Source: Myxosarcina sp. GI1
GTDB lineage: Bacteria; Cyanobacteriota; Cyanobacteriia; Cyanobacteriales; Xenococcaceae
Direction of reading: 5' to 3'
Assembly (NCBI RefSeq): GCF_000756305.1
Contig: NZ_JRFE01000017.1
Span: 124,001 to 188,000 of the forward strand
DNA: 64,000 bases
How positions within the stretch are numbered: the first letter of the stretch is position 1; each line of letters starts with the position of its first letter. The translations under genes and the position numbers were made by a program. Positions 34,674-45,255 of the stretch are shown in pieces. The notes below the pieces were generated by a model that saw only the letters and a program-made list of their open reading frames with translations, was not told the DNA's origin and made no database searches.

Positions 34674-37097
34674 TTGATTATTACAGAAACCCTAGAATTA
34701 TTAGAATGGCGACGTTTGTGTCAACATTTAGCTACTTTTGCCGCAACCAAACTTGGAGCGATCGCAGCAAAACAGTTAAAATTGCCAGCTACTAAACAAG
34801 AAAGCCAGCAGCTATTGGCACAAACTAAAGAAATTTATTATTTAGAGCAAGAAATCGATTCTGGATGGAATTTTAAAGGGATAGAAGATATTGGCGACTC
34901 TTTAGAAAGAGCTAATATTGGCGGGATGTTAACCGCTGAAGAATTACTCAATTTAGCTACTACTTTAGCTGGCGTACGGCGTTTGCGTAGAGTAATCGAT
35001 GCTAAAGCTGAAGAAATGCCGACTCTAGAAAAATTAATCGCAGACTTGCGAACCTATCCTGAAATCGAACAGGAGATACATCGCTGCATCGACGATCGCG
35101 CTGAGGTAAGCGATCGCGCCAATCCCCAACTAGCGGAGATTCGTAGTGAAATCAAACAGCTGCGGCAGAGAATCTATAAAACCTTACAAAATATCATGCA
35201 GCGCAACAGCACTGCCATTCAAGAAGCCGTAATCACTCAAAGAGGCGATCGCTTTGTGCTGTCGGTAAAAGCAGCCCAAAAAGAAACTATTAAAGGTATC
35301 GTTCACGATGTTTCCAGTACGGGTTCTACTTTTTATATCGAGCCTGGGGCAGTTGTAGAGTTAGGCAATCAACTCAGGCAAAAAGAACGTCAGGAAAAAC
35401 GCGAAGAAGAAGCAGTTTTACGAGCATTAACTGATAAAGTAGCAGAGGTAATAGAAGATTTAGAAACGGTTTTGGCAGTGGCAACTGTTTTAGATTTAGC
35501 TACCGCTAGAGCAAGATACAGTTTGTGGTTAGAAGCCAATCCTCCCAGATTTATTGATTTTGACAAAGAAGAGACTATTACTCTACGTCGTCTGCGTCAT
35601 CCCCTACTAATTTGGCAACACCGTCATGAAGAAGGAGCCGAAGTAGTACCTATCGACGTGCTAGTTCAACCTCAAACTAAAGTAGTAGCGATCACGGGAC
35701 CTAATACAGGAGGAAAAACTGTTACTTTAAAAACTTTGGGGTTAGCCGCTCTAATGGCAAAAGCGGGAATTTTTGTACCTGCTAAAGAACCAGTGGAGTT
35801 GCCTTGGTTTGAATCGGTATTGGCAGATATTGGCGACGAACAATCTTTACAGCAGAGCTTATCGACTTTTTCTGGTCATATACGCCGTATTAGCCGCATT
35901 ATTGAAGCTTTAAGTCCTCACAATGAGGAAATAACCGCCCATAATTCTCTGGTTTTACTCGACGAAATTGGTGCGGGAACCGATCCCGCAGAAGGTAGTG
36001 CTTTAGCGATCGCTTTACTCAAATATTTAGCAGAACATAGTTTGCTGACGGTAGCCACTACCCACTACGGTGAATTAAAAGCTTTAAAATACCAAGACGA
36101 ACGATTTGAAAATGCTTCGGTAGAATTTGACGACAGCACCTTACAGCCTACTTATCGTTTATTGTGGGGGATTCCAGGGCGTTCTAATGCGCTAACTATT
36201 GCCAAACGACTTGGTTTAAAATCGGAAATTATCGAAGAAGCTAGAAATCAGTCAGGTATAGATGCTGCTGAAGATGTTAATCAGGTAATTGCTGCGCTAG
36301 AGGCACAACGACGCGAACAAGAAGCCAAAGCTCAAGAAGCTGGTAAATTACTGGAGCAAACCGAACGTTTTTATGGTGAAGTTTCAACTAAAGCCGCAGA
36401 GCTGCAAGAAAGAGAAAAAGCCTTAAAAATATCTCAAGAACAGGCAGTGCAACAAGCGATCGCCGAAGCCAAAGCCGAAGTAGCAAAAGTGATTCGACGC
36501 TTGCAGCAAGGCGAACCAACTGCCCAAAAAGCCCAACAAGCCAGCGAACAACTAAATAAAATCAGTCAAAAAGAACTAGCCAAAACTCAGCCAGCCAAAC
36601 CAGATAAACCAGCTTATAAACCGCAGGTAGGAGAAAAAATTAAAATTTCCAGTCTCGGACAAACAGGGGAAGTCTTAAGCATCGACGAAGCCGAGTCAGA
36701 GGCAACGATTCGCTTTGGCATTATGAAAATGACCGTATCTTTGAGGGAAATTGAGTCTTTAGACGGACAAAAAGTTGACGTTCCCGCTAAAGCTAAAACC
36801 CCTAAAGCTAGTACGCCTGCTAAATCTAAGGTAACGCCACCTCCCGTCACGGTTCGCACCTCTAAAAACACTTTAGATATTCGCGGTAGTCGGGTTGCTA
36901 ATGCCGAAGTAGACTTAGAAAACGCGATCGCCTCTGCTACCGAGTCGGGAGTGGTGTGGATAATACACGGCAAAGGAACGGGGCGTTTGCGTCAGGGAGT
37001 TCAGGAGTTTTTACAACGTCATCCACAAGTAAGTAAGTTTGAACTCGCACCTCAAAAAGAAGGCGGTTCGGGTGTAACAATTGCTTATTTGAAATAA
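34674..37097 (+). CDS. mutS2: MutS2 family ATPase/endonuclease
   Basis: 807 residues starting at TTG 34674, which gives the expected MITETLELLEW-like opening (IITETLELLEW); no ATG is available. Clamp/lever coiled-coil regions precede the ATPase domain: Walker A TGPNTGGKTVTLKTLG (about 342-357), LLDEIGAGTDPAEGSALA Walker B/signature and TTHYGELKAL. A coiled coil (about 520-620), a KOW-like SGQTGEV-type linker and the C-terminal Smr nuclease domain (about 730-807, LDIRGSRV, WIIHGKGTGRLR) complete it. It acts on branched DNA or stalled ribosomes rather than mismatches in studied bacteria. Confidence 0.93.
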   Translation: MIITETLELLEWRRLCQHLATFAATKLGAIAAKQLKLPATKQESQQLLAQTKEIYYLEQEIDSGWNFKGIEDIGDSLERANIGGMLTAEELLNLATTLAGVRRLRRVIDAKAEEMPTLEKLIADLRTYPEIEQEIHRCIDDRAEVSDRANPQLAEIRSEIKQLRQRIYKTLQNIMQRNSTAIQEAVITQRGDRFVLSVKAAQKETIKGIVHDVSSTGSTFYIEPGAVVELGNQLRQKERQEKREEEAVLRALTDKVAEVIEDLETVLAVATVLDLATARARYSLWLEANPPRFIDFDKEETITLRRLRHPLLIWQHRHEEGAEVVPIDVLVQPQTKVVAITGPNTGGKTVTLKTLGLAALMAKAGIFVPAKEPVELPWFESVLADIGDEQSLQQSLSTFSGHIRRISRIIEALSPHNEEITAHNSLVLLDEIGAGTDPAEGSALAIALLKYLAEHSLLTVATTHYGELKALKYQDERFENASVEFDDSTLQPTYRLLWGIPGRSNALTIAKRLGLKSEIIEEARNQSGIDAAEDVNQVIAALEAQRREQEAKAQEAGKLLEQTERFYGEVSTKAAELQEREKALKISQEQAVQQAIAEAKAEVAKVIRRLQQGEPTAQKAQQASEQLNKISQKELAKTQPAKPDKPAYKPQVGEKIKISSLGQTGEVLSIDEAESEATIRFGIMKMTVSLREIESLDGQKVDVPAKAKTPKASTPAKSKVTPPPVTVRTSKNTLDIRGSRVANAEVDLENAIASATESGVVWIIHGKGTGRLRQGVQEFLQRHPQVSKFELAPQKEGGSGVTIAYLK

Positions 37098-37320
37098 CTA
37101 AATACTTTCAAATAGACGACGTTAGAAAAAAATCGCTCTGGGGAATAATTTTAATATACAGCAGTTGTCGGTCAGATAGGGTACGCATTAAATCGGTGAG
37201 GTAATAGACAATAGTAAACAGGCTTTAGAAAGCTTAGAGTTTCTTATCCGCTCTAGATTCGTACTCGATCGATCTGAAACGCTGTAATCGCACTTCATTA
37301 AAAACTGGATTTAATAGCCT

Positions 37321-39414
37321 GTGATACAAAAAACACTAAAAGCTAAAAATTGGCTAGCAACTAGTTTGGTATTGTTTGGCTCGACAATAGCTTTAGGCTG
37401 TAGCAATTCAGTTGTTAATAAGAATTTAGATCGTGTCGATCCAGAAACTTCTGAAGTACAGCTTTTGTCGTCAACTACTGAGCCATCACAGCAAACTTTA
37501 GATAGTCGTACCAGTTTTTTACTAGCATCCAATCTGATTAACCAACAGCAAGGGCAACAGGCATTACAAGAGTTAGAAAATTTAGAAAACCAGTATCCTA
37601 TTCTGGCTTCCTATGTTTTACTCAAACAGGGACAAGCTTATCAGTTAGCGGGAAATAACAACGAAGCAGAAACTAGCTGGCAGCAAGTCGTTAATAACTA
37701 TCCCGACTCTGCTGCTGCTGCCGAAGCTTTATATCTTTTAGGCAAGTCTAATCCCGCTTATTGGCAACAGGCTATAAAACGGTTTCCCGCCCATCCCCGC
37801 ACCCATCAAATAGTTCGCCAATTGCTAGAGCAAAATCCTAACCAGCTTCGGCTAATGGCGTTATTAGCAAAATACACTCCCGATGATGAAGAGGTAGGTA
37901 AAATGCGCGATCGCCTGATGAACGAATACGCTAGTCAACTTACCCCACAGGATTGGCAAGCGATCGCTGATGGCTATTGGTTGAAGTGGGATTACGGCAA
38001 AGCAGGACGAGCCTACGCCAAGTCTTCTCTTACCCCTGGCAATCTTTATCGCGCCGCCAGAGGTCATCATCTTGGTAACGATATAGCCACAGCAAAAAAG
38101 CTTTATCTACAGCTTATCGAACAATTTCCTAACGCCGAAGATACTGGTTTGGGTTTGCGTCGGTTGGCTACTATTGTTGATAAACAACAGGCAATTATTT
38201 ATTTAGATCGGGCGATCGCAAAATTTCCCCAAGAAGCACCAGAAGCTCTAATGGAAAAAGCAGATCTTCTTGACACTCTAAATAGTTCGATTTCCGCTAC
38301 CCAAGCTCGCAAACTCGTTTTAACTCAATACACCAATTCAGAAGCGGCTGCCGAATATCGTTGGGAAATTGCCAATATACAAGCTAAGGCAGGAAATTTA
38401 ACTGCCGCCTGGCATTGGGCGCAACAGATAGCTGTTAATAATCCCGAAAGTCCTCTCGCACCCAAAGCCACCTTTTGGATCGGCAAATGGGCGCAAAAGT
38501 TAGGTAAAATCTCAGAAGCTACTACTGCTTTTAAAGCTGTTTTGGCGAACTTTCCCCGTTCTTATTACGCTTGGCGAGCGGCTGTAGCACTAAATTGGGA
38601 CGTGGGAGATTTTACCACCGTGCGCCAAAAGCTACCCGAAGTCGTCAAGCAAAGCGATCGCGCTCCGCTTCCCGCAGGTTCAGAAATTGTACGCGAACTG
38701 GATCGATTGGGTTTAAAATCCGAAGCCTTGGCGCAATTTCAAATTGAAACTGCTTATAAAAAAGAATTAACTATTGCCGAAGAATTTACCAGCGGTTTAT
38801 TAAAGCTTGACCAGGGTAAAAACTTGCGGGGTATCAATCAAATTTGGTTTCTCAAAGATCGCAATAAGCCTTCAGAAAAACAACAGTGGCAGGCATTGCG
38901 ACAAACGGCACAGTATTGGCAGGGCTTATATCCGTTTCCCTTTGAAAAATCAATTCTTAATTGGTCGCAGTCTCGTCAGTTAAACCCCTTATTAGTAACT
39001 GCCCTAATTCGTCAAGAATCCCGCTTTGAACCCAAAATTCGTTCTTGGGCAGGGGCTACTGGTTTAATGCAGGTAATGCCCGCAACAGGGGAACACGTGG
39101 CTAGTAGTATTGGCTTATCAGACTATTCTCTAACCAATCCCGAAGACAATATCAACATCGGTACCTACTATCTCGACTTTACCCACCAGAAATATCAAAA
39201 TAATTCAATGTTAGCCGTCGCTAGTTACAACGCAGGACCTAATGCAGTTGCTCAATGGGTGTCGCGATACGGTTTAAAAGATGCTGATGAGTTTGTCGAG
39301 CAGATTCCCTATAGCGAAACCAAAGGTTATGTAGAGTCTGTATTTGAAAATTATTGGAACTATTTACTAATTTACAATCCCGAAGTAGAAAAATTATTCC
39401 AACAGCTTAGTTGA
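37321..39414 (+). CDS. slt: Soluble lytic murein transglycosylase (lipoprotein)
   Basis: 697 residues starting at GTG 37321. A signal peptide with lipobox (IALGC, Cys about 27) suggests a lipoprotein. TPR-like superhelical repeats fill about 60-510 (GQALQELENLENQYP, NNEAETSWQQVVNNYPDS). The C-terminal SLT domain (about 545-680) has ALIRQESRFEPKIRSWAGAT with the catalytic Glu in QES, GLMQVMPATGEHVA and ASYNAGPNAVAQW. It cleaves the glycan backbone of peptidoglycan forming 1,6-anhydro ends. The domain order is like E. coli Slt70. Confidence 0.92.
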   Translation: MIQKTLKAKNWLATSLVLFGSTIALGCSNSVVNKNLDRVDPETSEVQLLSSTTEPSQQTLDSRTSFLLASNLINQQQGQQALQELENLENQYPILASYVLLKQGQAYQLAGNNNEAETSWQQVVNNYPDSAAAAEALYLLGKSNPAYWQQAIKRFPAHPRTHQIVRQLLEQNPNQLRLMALLAKYTPDDEEVGKMRDRLMNEYASQLTPQDWQAIADGYWLKWDYGKAGRAYAKSSLTPGNLYRAARGHHLGNDIATAKKLYLQLIEQFPNAEDTGLGLRRLATIVDKQQAIIYLDRAIAKFPQEAPEALMEKADLLDTLNSSISATQARKLVLTQYTNSEAAAEYRWEIANIQAKAGNLTAAWHWAQQIAVNNPESPLAPKATFWIGKWAQKLGKISEATTAFKAVLANFPRSYYAWRAAVALNWDVGDFTTVRQKLPEVVKQSDRAPLPAGSEIVRELDRLGLKSEALAQFQIETAYKKELTIAEEFTSGLLKLDQGKNLRGINQIWFLKDRNKPSEKQQWQALRQTAQYWQGLYPFPFEKSILNWSQSRQLNPLLVTALIRQESRFEPKIRSWAGATGLMQVMPATGEHVASSIGLSDYSLTNPEDNINIGTYYLDFTHQKYQNNSMLAVASYNAGPNAVAQWVSRYGLKDADEFVEQIPYSETKGYVESVFENYWNYLLIYNPEVEKLFQQLS

Positions 39415-39423
39415 CGAACAAAG

Positions 39424-39694
39424 ATGAACGTTGATGTAATATACAACTCGAAAAAACATAGTTATAAGGAAGTTGTTCGACTAAATAAAAAAAATAAAAA
39501 TTTTATGCCCTGTTTGCCATTCAGAACTTCTCGTTATAAACTCTAAAGAATTGATTACTAAATATAAGAAACCTCAAGGAATATTTTGTCCAAAGAATGA
39601 CAATCATGTATGGATAAAATTTATATTGGCAGAAGAACGCAATCAGTTTTGGGAACAAGTAGAACGCCGTATAGAAAATAATTTTAAAGACTAG
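39424..39694 (+). pseudogene. Small Cys-motif protein gene split by a frameshift in an A8 run
   Basis: From the ATG at 39424 the frame reads MNVDVIYNSKKHSYKEVVRL up to an A-rich stretch and stops at 39553. In the next frame, from 39487, an uninterrupted sequence continues KILCPVCHSELLVINSKELI to FCPKNDNHVWIKF and QFWEQVERRIENNFKD, ending with TAG at 39692-39694. Removing one A from the A8 run at 39487-39494 joins the two into a 89-residue protein with a CPVC and CPKNDNH metal-site pattern. It may be a true mutation, a sequencing error, or slippage. It begins 9 bp after slt. Confidence 0.65.
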
Positions 39695-39734
39695 TTTTAT
39701 TGATTAGGTGGGTTGCTTAATTAGTTCAATCCAT

Positions 39735-40841
39735 TCAATCTTCTAGCTCTTCATAAATTTCTTCAACAGAGCGATCGCTATAAATATCCTGTAAATTCTG
39801 GTGTTTTTCGCGGCGGGAAGGACGACGATACTTTTTACTTTCCAATCTAGGTTCGTACTGTTTTTTGCCCGATCGCTTGACCTTTAACTTCAAACTCTGT
39901 TCGGTATCGGGAGTTTGCTGTCGTGCTTCTTCCTTGGCGATCGCAATTTCTAAAAAGTTTAAATAGTGTTCGTAGCGTTCCCAATCACCTCTGACTACAC
40001 AATTTGGTTCGTCGCGATGTAGACAATTACCAAATTGACAGTTATCTTGTTTGAGTCTGGCTCTAGCTTCAGGAAAATACCAGGCTAAATTGGCAGGGTC
40101 GCAGTTTAAATCTGGTTGATTGAATCCTGGACTATCGGCTAACAAACCCCCTTCAGGAAGCTCGAATAACTCTACGTGGCGTGTAGTATGCCTTCCCCGT
40201 TGTAGTTTGCCCGATACTTCGCCTACTCGTAAATCAATCGACGGAATTAAAGTTTCAATCGTACTAGATTTACCTACGCCACTCGGTCCTGCAACTACAG
40301 TAATTTTGTCTCGAAGAAACTTTAATAAATTTTCAAGACCCAATTTTTGCGTAACACTAATAAATAGTGGTTCGTATCCCCAACTCTGCAAACGCTGTTG
40401 CCAGCGATCGCGTTCTGTTTTCTCAATGAGATCGCATTTGTTAAGACCTAAAATCGATTTAATATTAGTCGATTCTGCTTTAACCAAAAAACGGCTTAAT
40501 TGCCAGGGGTCTAGGGTTGGTTCTCTAACTGCAAACATCAATAATAAGCAGTCAGCATTAGCTACGGGAGGGCGCTGAAGTACTGTTTGGCGGGGCAGTA
40601 CGCGAGAAATTGCACCGCGATTATCCTGCCAGTCTGGTTCTTCAATGACGACACGATCGCCGACTATTACTTTCTGACCAATTTTTTTTAAACGGCTACG
40701 GCGAGTACAGAGTAAATACTGTTGCGAAATTGTTTTTCTACTATTTAGATTGGACTCCAAGCGCACTTGATAGAAGTTAGCCTGAACGGCGACTACCGTT
40801 CCCCATAACTCGCATTTTTCCAAAAGCGACTCATCAGCCAT
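39735..40841 (-). CDS. rsgA: Ribosome small subunit-dependent GTPase A
   Basis: 368 residues from the ATG at 40841, which overlaps the TGA of the tusA-like gene by one base (TGATG); a GTG codon earlier is also open. The OB fold (about 1-85) precedes a circularly permuted GTPase: LNKCDL (G4) first, then GPSGVGKSSTIETLIP (G1) and DSPGF (G3). The C-terminal zinc site is CQFGNCLHRDEPNC. An extra basic tail of about 50 residues (KLKVKRSGKKQYEPRLESKK) follows. It matures the 30S subunit and releases late assembly factors. Confidence 0.94.
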   Translation of the reverse strand: MADESLLEKCELWGTVVAVQANFYQVRLESNLNSRKTISQQYLLCTRRSRLKKIGQKVIVGDRVVIEEPDWQDNRGAISRVLPRQTVLQRPPVANADCLLLMFAVREPTLDPWQLSRFLVKAESTNIKSILGLNKCDLIEKTERDRWQQRLQSWGYEPLFISVTQKLGLENLLKFLRDKITVVAGPSGVGKSSTIETLIPSIDLRVGEVSGKLQRGRHTTRHVELFELPEGGLLADSPGFNQPDLNCDPANLAWYFPEARARLKQDNCQFGNCLHRDEPNCVVRGDWERYEHYLNFLEIAIAKEEARQQTPDTEQSLKLKVKRSGKKQYEPRLESKKYRRPSRREKHQNLQDIYSDRSVEEIYEELED

Positions 40842-41095
40842 CACAAAGTTTCAGGACGACGAACTAACAGCGAAAAAAATTCCTGTCGATCTTCAATTTT
40901 TTCTAACTGATATCCTTCCATTGTCAGACTATCGGGAACTTGTTCGATTGGTTCGCCGGGGTCGAGCCACACTTCAAGTAAAGAACCAGGGGACATTTGT
41001 TCTAAACGTAGCTTAGTGCGTACGAAGTTAATCGGACAGGGAGTACCTCTCAAATCGAGACGAGCGTCTGCTCCAATTGAGGATGATTCGCTCAT
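40841..41095 (-). CDS. TusA/SirA-like sulfur carrier protein
   Basis: 84 residues with the TusA fold: DARLDLRGTPCPINFVRTKL (Cys about 19), then VWLDPGEPIEQVPDSL and the C-terminal FSLLVRRPE. The usual active-site CPxP reads CPIN here, so the second Pro is replaced. The gene sits between dnaJ and rsgA with one-base overlaps on both sides (TAATG and TGATG), showing tight translational coupling. A role in sulfur transfer to tRNA or cofactors is the family default; the changed motif leaves it open. Confidence 0.82.
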   Translation of the reverse strand: MSESSSIGADARLDLRGTPCPINFVRTKLRLEQMSPGSLLEVWLDPGEPIEQVPDSLTMEGYQLEKIEDRQEFFSLLVRRPETL

Positions 41096-42228
41096 TAGTG
41101 AAACAATCCTCCTAAAAATCCTTCTTTACCACCTTTACCCAGTTTCTCACCTTTTATTTTAGCTAGTTCACTTAGCAGCTCTCGCTCTTTACTATTGACG
41201 CGAGTAGGAATATTTACTTTAACCGTAATTAAATGGTCGCCTCGACTTACGGGATTACCTAGTTTTGGTACGCCTTTGTTTTCGAGAGTCAAAATCGTGT
41301 CTGGCTGTGTACCAGCAGGGATAGCAAGGTCTTCTTTGCCATCTACAGTATTTACTTCTAAATGACAACCCAAAATTGCCTGCAAATAACTTACTTCGAT
41401 TTCCGAGCGAATATTAATTCCTTCCCTAACAAATTCGCTGTCGGATTCGATAAATAAATAAACATATAAATCACCAGGAGTACCACTACGATTTCCTGCA
41501 TCTCCTTCTCCCGAAACTCTCAATCGCGTACCGTTGTCTACTCCTGGTGGAATAGTAATTTTTAGCTTTTTAGTTTTTTGTTGGCGACCAGCACCGTTAC
41601 AGGTATCGCATTTTTCTTCAATTACCTCTCCCGTACCATTACAGCTAGGACAAACGGAAACTTGAGCAAAGCTACCAAATGGCGTACGAGTAGCTCGGCG
41701 CACCTGTCCAGCACCATTACAGGTACTACAGGTATTGACTCCCGTTCCAGGTTTAGCTCCCGTACCGTTGCATACCTGACATGTTTCCAAATGGGGAATG
41801 CGAATTTGCTTTTCACCACCAAATACTGCTTCGCGAAATTCTAATCTTAAATCTAATCTAAGATCGTCGCCTCTAGTTGGACCGCTACGCCGACGCGATT
41901 GAGTTCCGCCAGTACCTACACCGCCACCAAAACCGCTAAAAATAGTCTCAAAGATATCGGCAAATCCGCCCATGTCACCATACTCAAAGCCAGAAGCTCC
42001 TGCCCCAGAGGACACACCAGCTTCTCCAAAGCGATCGTATCGCGCACGGGTTTCTGGTTCGGATAGGACTTCGTAGGCGCGGTTAATTTCTTTGAATTTT
42101 TCTTCTGCTCCCGACTCTTTATTGACATCAGGATGATATTTTCGAGCCAGACGACGATAGGCACGCTTTAGCTCTTCTTTGTCTGCATCGCGGGATACGC
42201 CCAGGATTTGATAGTAGTCCCCTGCCAT
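41095..42228 (-). CDS. dnaJ: Chaperone protein DnaJ
   Basis: 377 residues. The J domain (about 1-70) has the HPD motif in KYHPDVNK. A Gly/Phe-rich linker ([17 protein letters not shown]) precedes four zinc-binding CxxCxGxG repeats ([32 protein letters not shown], about 145-215) and the C-terminal substrate-binding domain. It is a full type I DnaJ that stimulates DnaK. The start is the ATG at 42228, 89 bp downstream of dnaK. Its stop overlaps the tusA-like start by one base. Confidence 0.96.
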   Translation of the reverse strand: MAGDYYQILGVSRDADKEELKRAYRRLARKYHPDVNKESGAEEKFKEINRAYEVLSEPETRARYDRFGEAGVSSGAGASGFEYGDMGGFADIFETIFSGFGGGVGTGGTQSRRRSGPTRGDDLRLDLRLEFREAVFGGEKQIRIPHLETCQVCNGTGAKPGTGVNTCSTCNGAGQVRRATRTPFGSFAQVSVCPSCNGTGEVIEEKCDTCNGAGRQQKTKKLKITIPPGVDNGTRLRVSGEGDAGNRSGTPGDLYVYLFIESDSEFVREGINIRSEIEVSYLQAILGCHLEVNTVDGKEDLAIPAGTQPDTILTLENKGVPKLGNPVSRGDHLITVKVNIPTRVNSKERELLSELAKIKGEKLGKGGKEGFLGGLFH

Positions 42229-42317
42229 AAACTCTGAATATTTTATATAATTTGTTAATGTACCTTGTACTTTAGCAAAATCAGAACCATAATACCTAGT
42301 TCGGTTACTACGAAGAA

Positions 42318-44297
42318 TTAGTCTACAGTTTCGTAATCATCAAACACAGTTTCATTACTGTTTGAATTGCCTTCACCACCATTAAACTTGTCATTTTCAG
42401 GTACGCTAACTAGTGCTTTGATGTCGTCTTTCTCTAACATATCGATTTCTGCATTAGCATTAAAGATATTATTTTTTGGCTCGAAGTCAGTATTCTGATA
42501 TAAGTCTGTACCTATTTCTAGTAAAGTTTCGCGGATTTGCTCTAAAATATTTTCAACTTGAGCGATACTGACATTAGGGTTTTGACAGGCAAGTTTAAAT
42601 TCCGATTTGAGCTTGGCAATTTTAGCTTGAAGATCGTCGCGAACCAGGTTTTGCTGTTCGTTAAAAGTAGATTCGTAATCGTAAATCAAATTGTCAGCCT
42701 GATTTTGTAATCGAACGACTTCTAGACGGCGATGGTCTTGTTCTGCATATTTTTCGGCTTCCAAGCGCATTCGCTCTACTTCGTTAGAACTTAAACCACC
42801 AGTGTTGCTAATGGTAACACTTTGTTGTTTGCTAGTTCCTTTATCTCGAGCGGAAACCTGTAAAATACCGTTAACATCAATTTCAAAGGCTACTTCGATT
42901 TGCGGTATCCCTCTAGGAGCAACTGGAATGCCTGTCAAGAGAAACTTACCCAAACTTTTATTGTCTTTAGCCAAGGCTCTTTCACCTTGTAACACATGAA
43001 TTTCAACAGTTGTTTGTCCATCAGTTGCCGTAGAAAAGATTTGAGACTTAGTGGTTGGTACGGTGGTGTTGCGTTCGATAATTTTGGTAAATACTTCTCC
43101 CAAAGTTTCAATGCCCAGAGATAGGGGAGTAATGTCGAGCAGTAAAACGTCTTCGACTTCTCCCGCTAATACACCTCCTTGAATAGCTGCCCCCAAAGCA
43201 ACAGCTTCATCTGGGTTAACAGAGCGATCTAACTGTACCGATTTAAAAATAGCTTGAATTGCCTGTTGAACTGCGGGAATACGAGTAGAACCTCCTACCA
43301 AAATAATACGGTCTATATCGCTAGGTTTTGTTTCTGCATCTTTAAGTGCTAATTTAACTGGTTCTAAGGTTTTTTGTACTAAAGGCTTTGATAGTTCTTC
43401 AAATTTTGCTCGACTCAGCTCCATTTCCAAATGCTTGGGACCAGTTTCGTCGGCAGTGATAAAAGGCAGGTTAATTGTAGTAATTTCTGTGACAGACAGT
43501 TCTATTTTAGCTTTTTCTGCAGCTTCGCGCATTCTTTGCAAAGCCATTCTGTCACTTCTCAAATCTATTTTTTCTCGAGCGTAAAAGGTTTTAATCAACC
43601 AGCGAACAATCACGTTGTCAAAATCATCTCCACCTAAATGATTATTACCAGAGGTGGCTTTGACTTCAAACACACCATTACCAAGCTGAAGAATTGAAAC
43701 GTCAAAAGTTCCACCACCAAGATCGAAAACAAGAATAAGTTCTTCTCGCTCTGGTTTATCCAAACCATAGGCTAGTGCTGCTGCCGTTGGTTCATTAATG
43801 ATGCGCAACACTTCTAAACCTGCAATAACACCCGCATCTTTTGTAGCCTGTCTTTGAGCATCTGTAAAATAAGCAGGTACGGTAATAACGGCTTGAGTTA
43901 CAGGTTCTCCCAGGAAATTCTCGGCATCACTTTTAAGCTTTTGTAGAACCAAAGCCGAAATTTCCTGTGGTGTGTATTGACGATCTTTAATCCGAACATC
44001 TACCGTATTGTCTCGACCTGGAACACATGTGTAAGGAATTCTAGAACGTTCTTCTTCAGTGTCTTCCCAACGACGACCGATAAAACGCTTGATACTGTGA
44101 ATAGTGTTTTGGGCATTGGTTACCGATTGTCTTTTTGCCAATTGTCCGACTAATCTACTGTTGTTTTTTCCAAAAGCAACCATACTGGGAGTTGTGCGGC
44201 TGCCTTCAGAATTAGCAATGACAATTGGCTTTCCACCTTCCAACACCGAAACACAGCTATTAGTGGTTCCTAAGTCTATTCCGATAACTTTTGCCAT
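42318..44297 (-). CDS. dnaK: Chaperone protein DnaK (Hsp70)
   Basis: 659 residues. The ATPase domain opens [18 protein letters not shown] (about 4-21) and has [15 protein letters not shown] and [14 protein letters not shown]. The substrate-binding domain (about 385-500) includes [20 protein letters not shown]. The C terminus ends in an acidic, Asn-rich tail ([18 protein letters not shown]) rather than the EEVD-like end of the main housekeeping copy. Its place next to grpE matches the DnaK1-type paralogue seen in other cyanobacteria, an inference from gene order. The start is the ATG at 44297. Confidence 0.95.
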   Translation of the reverse strand: MAKVIGIDLGTTNSCVSVLEGGKPIVIANSEGSRTTPSMVAFGKNNSRLVGQLAKRQSVTNAQNTIHSIKRFIGRRWEDTEEERSRIPYTCVPGRDNTVDVRIKDRQYTPQEISALVLQKLKSDAENFLGEPVTQAVITVPAYFTDAQRQATKDAGVIAGLEVLRIINEPTAAALAYGLDKPEREELILVFDLGGGTFDVSILQLGNGVFEVKATSGNNHLGGDDFDNVIVRWLIKTFYAREKIDLRSDRMALQRMREAAEKAKIELSVTEITTINLPFITADETGPKHLEMELSRAKFEELSKPLVQKTLEPVKLALKDAETKPSDIDRIILVGGSTRIPAVQQAIQAIFKSVQLDRSVNPDEAVALGAAIQGGVLAGEVEDVLLLDITPLSLGIETLGEVFTKIIERNTTVPTTKSQIFSTATDGQTTVEIHVLQGERALAKDNKSLGKFLLTGIPVAPRGIPQIEVAFEIDVNGILQVSARDKGTSKQQSVTISNTGGLSSNEVERMRLEAEKYAEQDHRRLEVVRLQNQADNLIYDYESTFNEQQNLVRDDLQAKIAKLKSEFKLACQNPNVSIAQVENILEQIRETLLEIGTDLYQNTDFEPKNNIFNANAEIDMLEKDDIKALVSVPENDKFNGGEGNSNSNETVFDDYETVD

Positions 44298-44363
44298 AAC
44301 TTTTAGGCATTAATGTCGCTCGTGTTTGTTATAAAACATAGAGAGATTAAAACTAACGACAAT

Positions 44364-44385
44364 ATCTAGAGAAATATCTCTAGAT
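44364..44385. promoter_or_regulatory. Perfect inverted repeat between grpE and dnaK
   Basis: ATCTAGAGA and TCTCTAGAT form a 9-bp stem with a 4-nt loop, 67 bp upstream of dnaK and 58 bp past grpE. It could be a weak terminator, an RNA processing site or an operator. It is not the CIRCE sequence. Confidence 0.5.
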
Positions 44386-44442
44386 TGAGTCGTTTCAACT
44401 GCTACAATAGTCAACTGCCGCTAGCTATGACAGAATACTAGT

Positions 44443-45255
44443 TCAAGACTCCGTACTATCTAACTGTTCTATTTCTTCTATGTTTTCCTCTTCCGAGGTT
44501 ATCACGGGTTCTTTAGGAACAGCAACCTTAACCATGGCATGGCGTAAAATTGTATCGCCCAGAACATATCCCCGCATCAACTGTTCTAATACTGTGCCTT
44601 CAGGATATTCATCAGTTGCTTCACGTAACATTGCTTCATGATACTGAGGATCGAATTGTTCGCCTTCGGGACGCATTGCCGAAACGCCCAAGCGTTTCAA
44701 ACAATCTACCAAAGTTTTATATACACCCTGATAGCTGCTATGAATAGCTTTTTCTCCTTCGTTGCCTGGTTTTAACTGAGTTCTGGCACGTTCAAAATTA
44801 TCGATCGCAGGTAAAAGTTCGACAATGACATTTTTCTTAATTTGTTGCTCGAAGCTTTCTTTTTCATTATTAGTTCGGCGGCGAAAATTTTCAAAATCAG
44901 CGGCTAGTCTAGTAGATTGAGCTTTGAGATTATTTATCTGTTGAAGTTGCCGCTCGAATTGTTCGGTCTTTTCGTCTAAAAGCCGTTTGAGGTTGGCATT
45001 TTCTGCCTGAAAAGCAGCGATTATACTTTCGTTTTCTTCTAAAGAATTATTAAGCTCGCTTTCACTGCCTGTGGAGGAATCTACAGATTCATTGCCTTTT
45101 TTTTCTGCTTCTGGCGAACTCAATTGTTCCGACACTACATTCATATCGCTCGGAGTTGTTACCGATTGTTCGGTTTCAAATTCACTATGGTCTTGTTCTG
45201 TTGGTGAAGTATTGGCAATATTATTAGTTTCTGGTTGTTTCTGCTCTTCAATCAT
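44443..45255 (-). CDS. grpE: Nucleotide exchange factor GrpE
   Basis: 270 residues. The first 75 residues are acidic and unstructured. A long coiled coil (about 80-150, LAADFENFRRRTNNEKESFE) precedes the beta domain with LGVSAMRPEGEQFDPQYHEA and VLEQLMRGYVLGDTILRHAM, which is the GrpE signature. It releases ADP from DnaK. The start is the ATG at 45255. It heads the chaperone cluster and is divergent from pilB. Confidence 0.95.
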   Translation of the reverse strand: MIEEQKQPETNNIANTSPTEQDHSEFETEQSVTTPSDMNVVSEQLSSPEAEKKGNESVDSSTGSESELNNSLEENESIIAAFQAENANLKRLLDEKTEQFERQLQQINNLKAQSTRLAADFENFRRRTNNEKESFEQQIKKNVIVELLPAIDNFERARTQLKPGNEGEKAIHSSYQGVYKTLVDCLKRLGVSAMRPEGEQFDPQYHEAMLREATDEYPEGTVLEQLMRGYVLGDTILRHAMVKVAVPKEPVITSEEENIEEIEQLDSTES

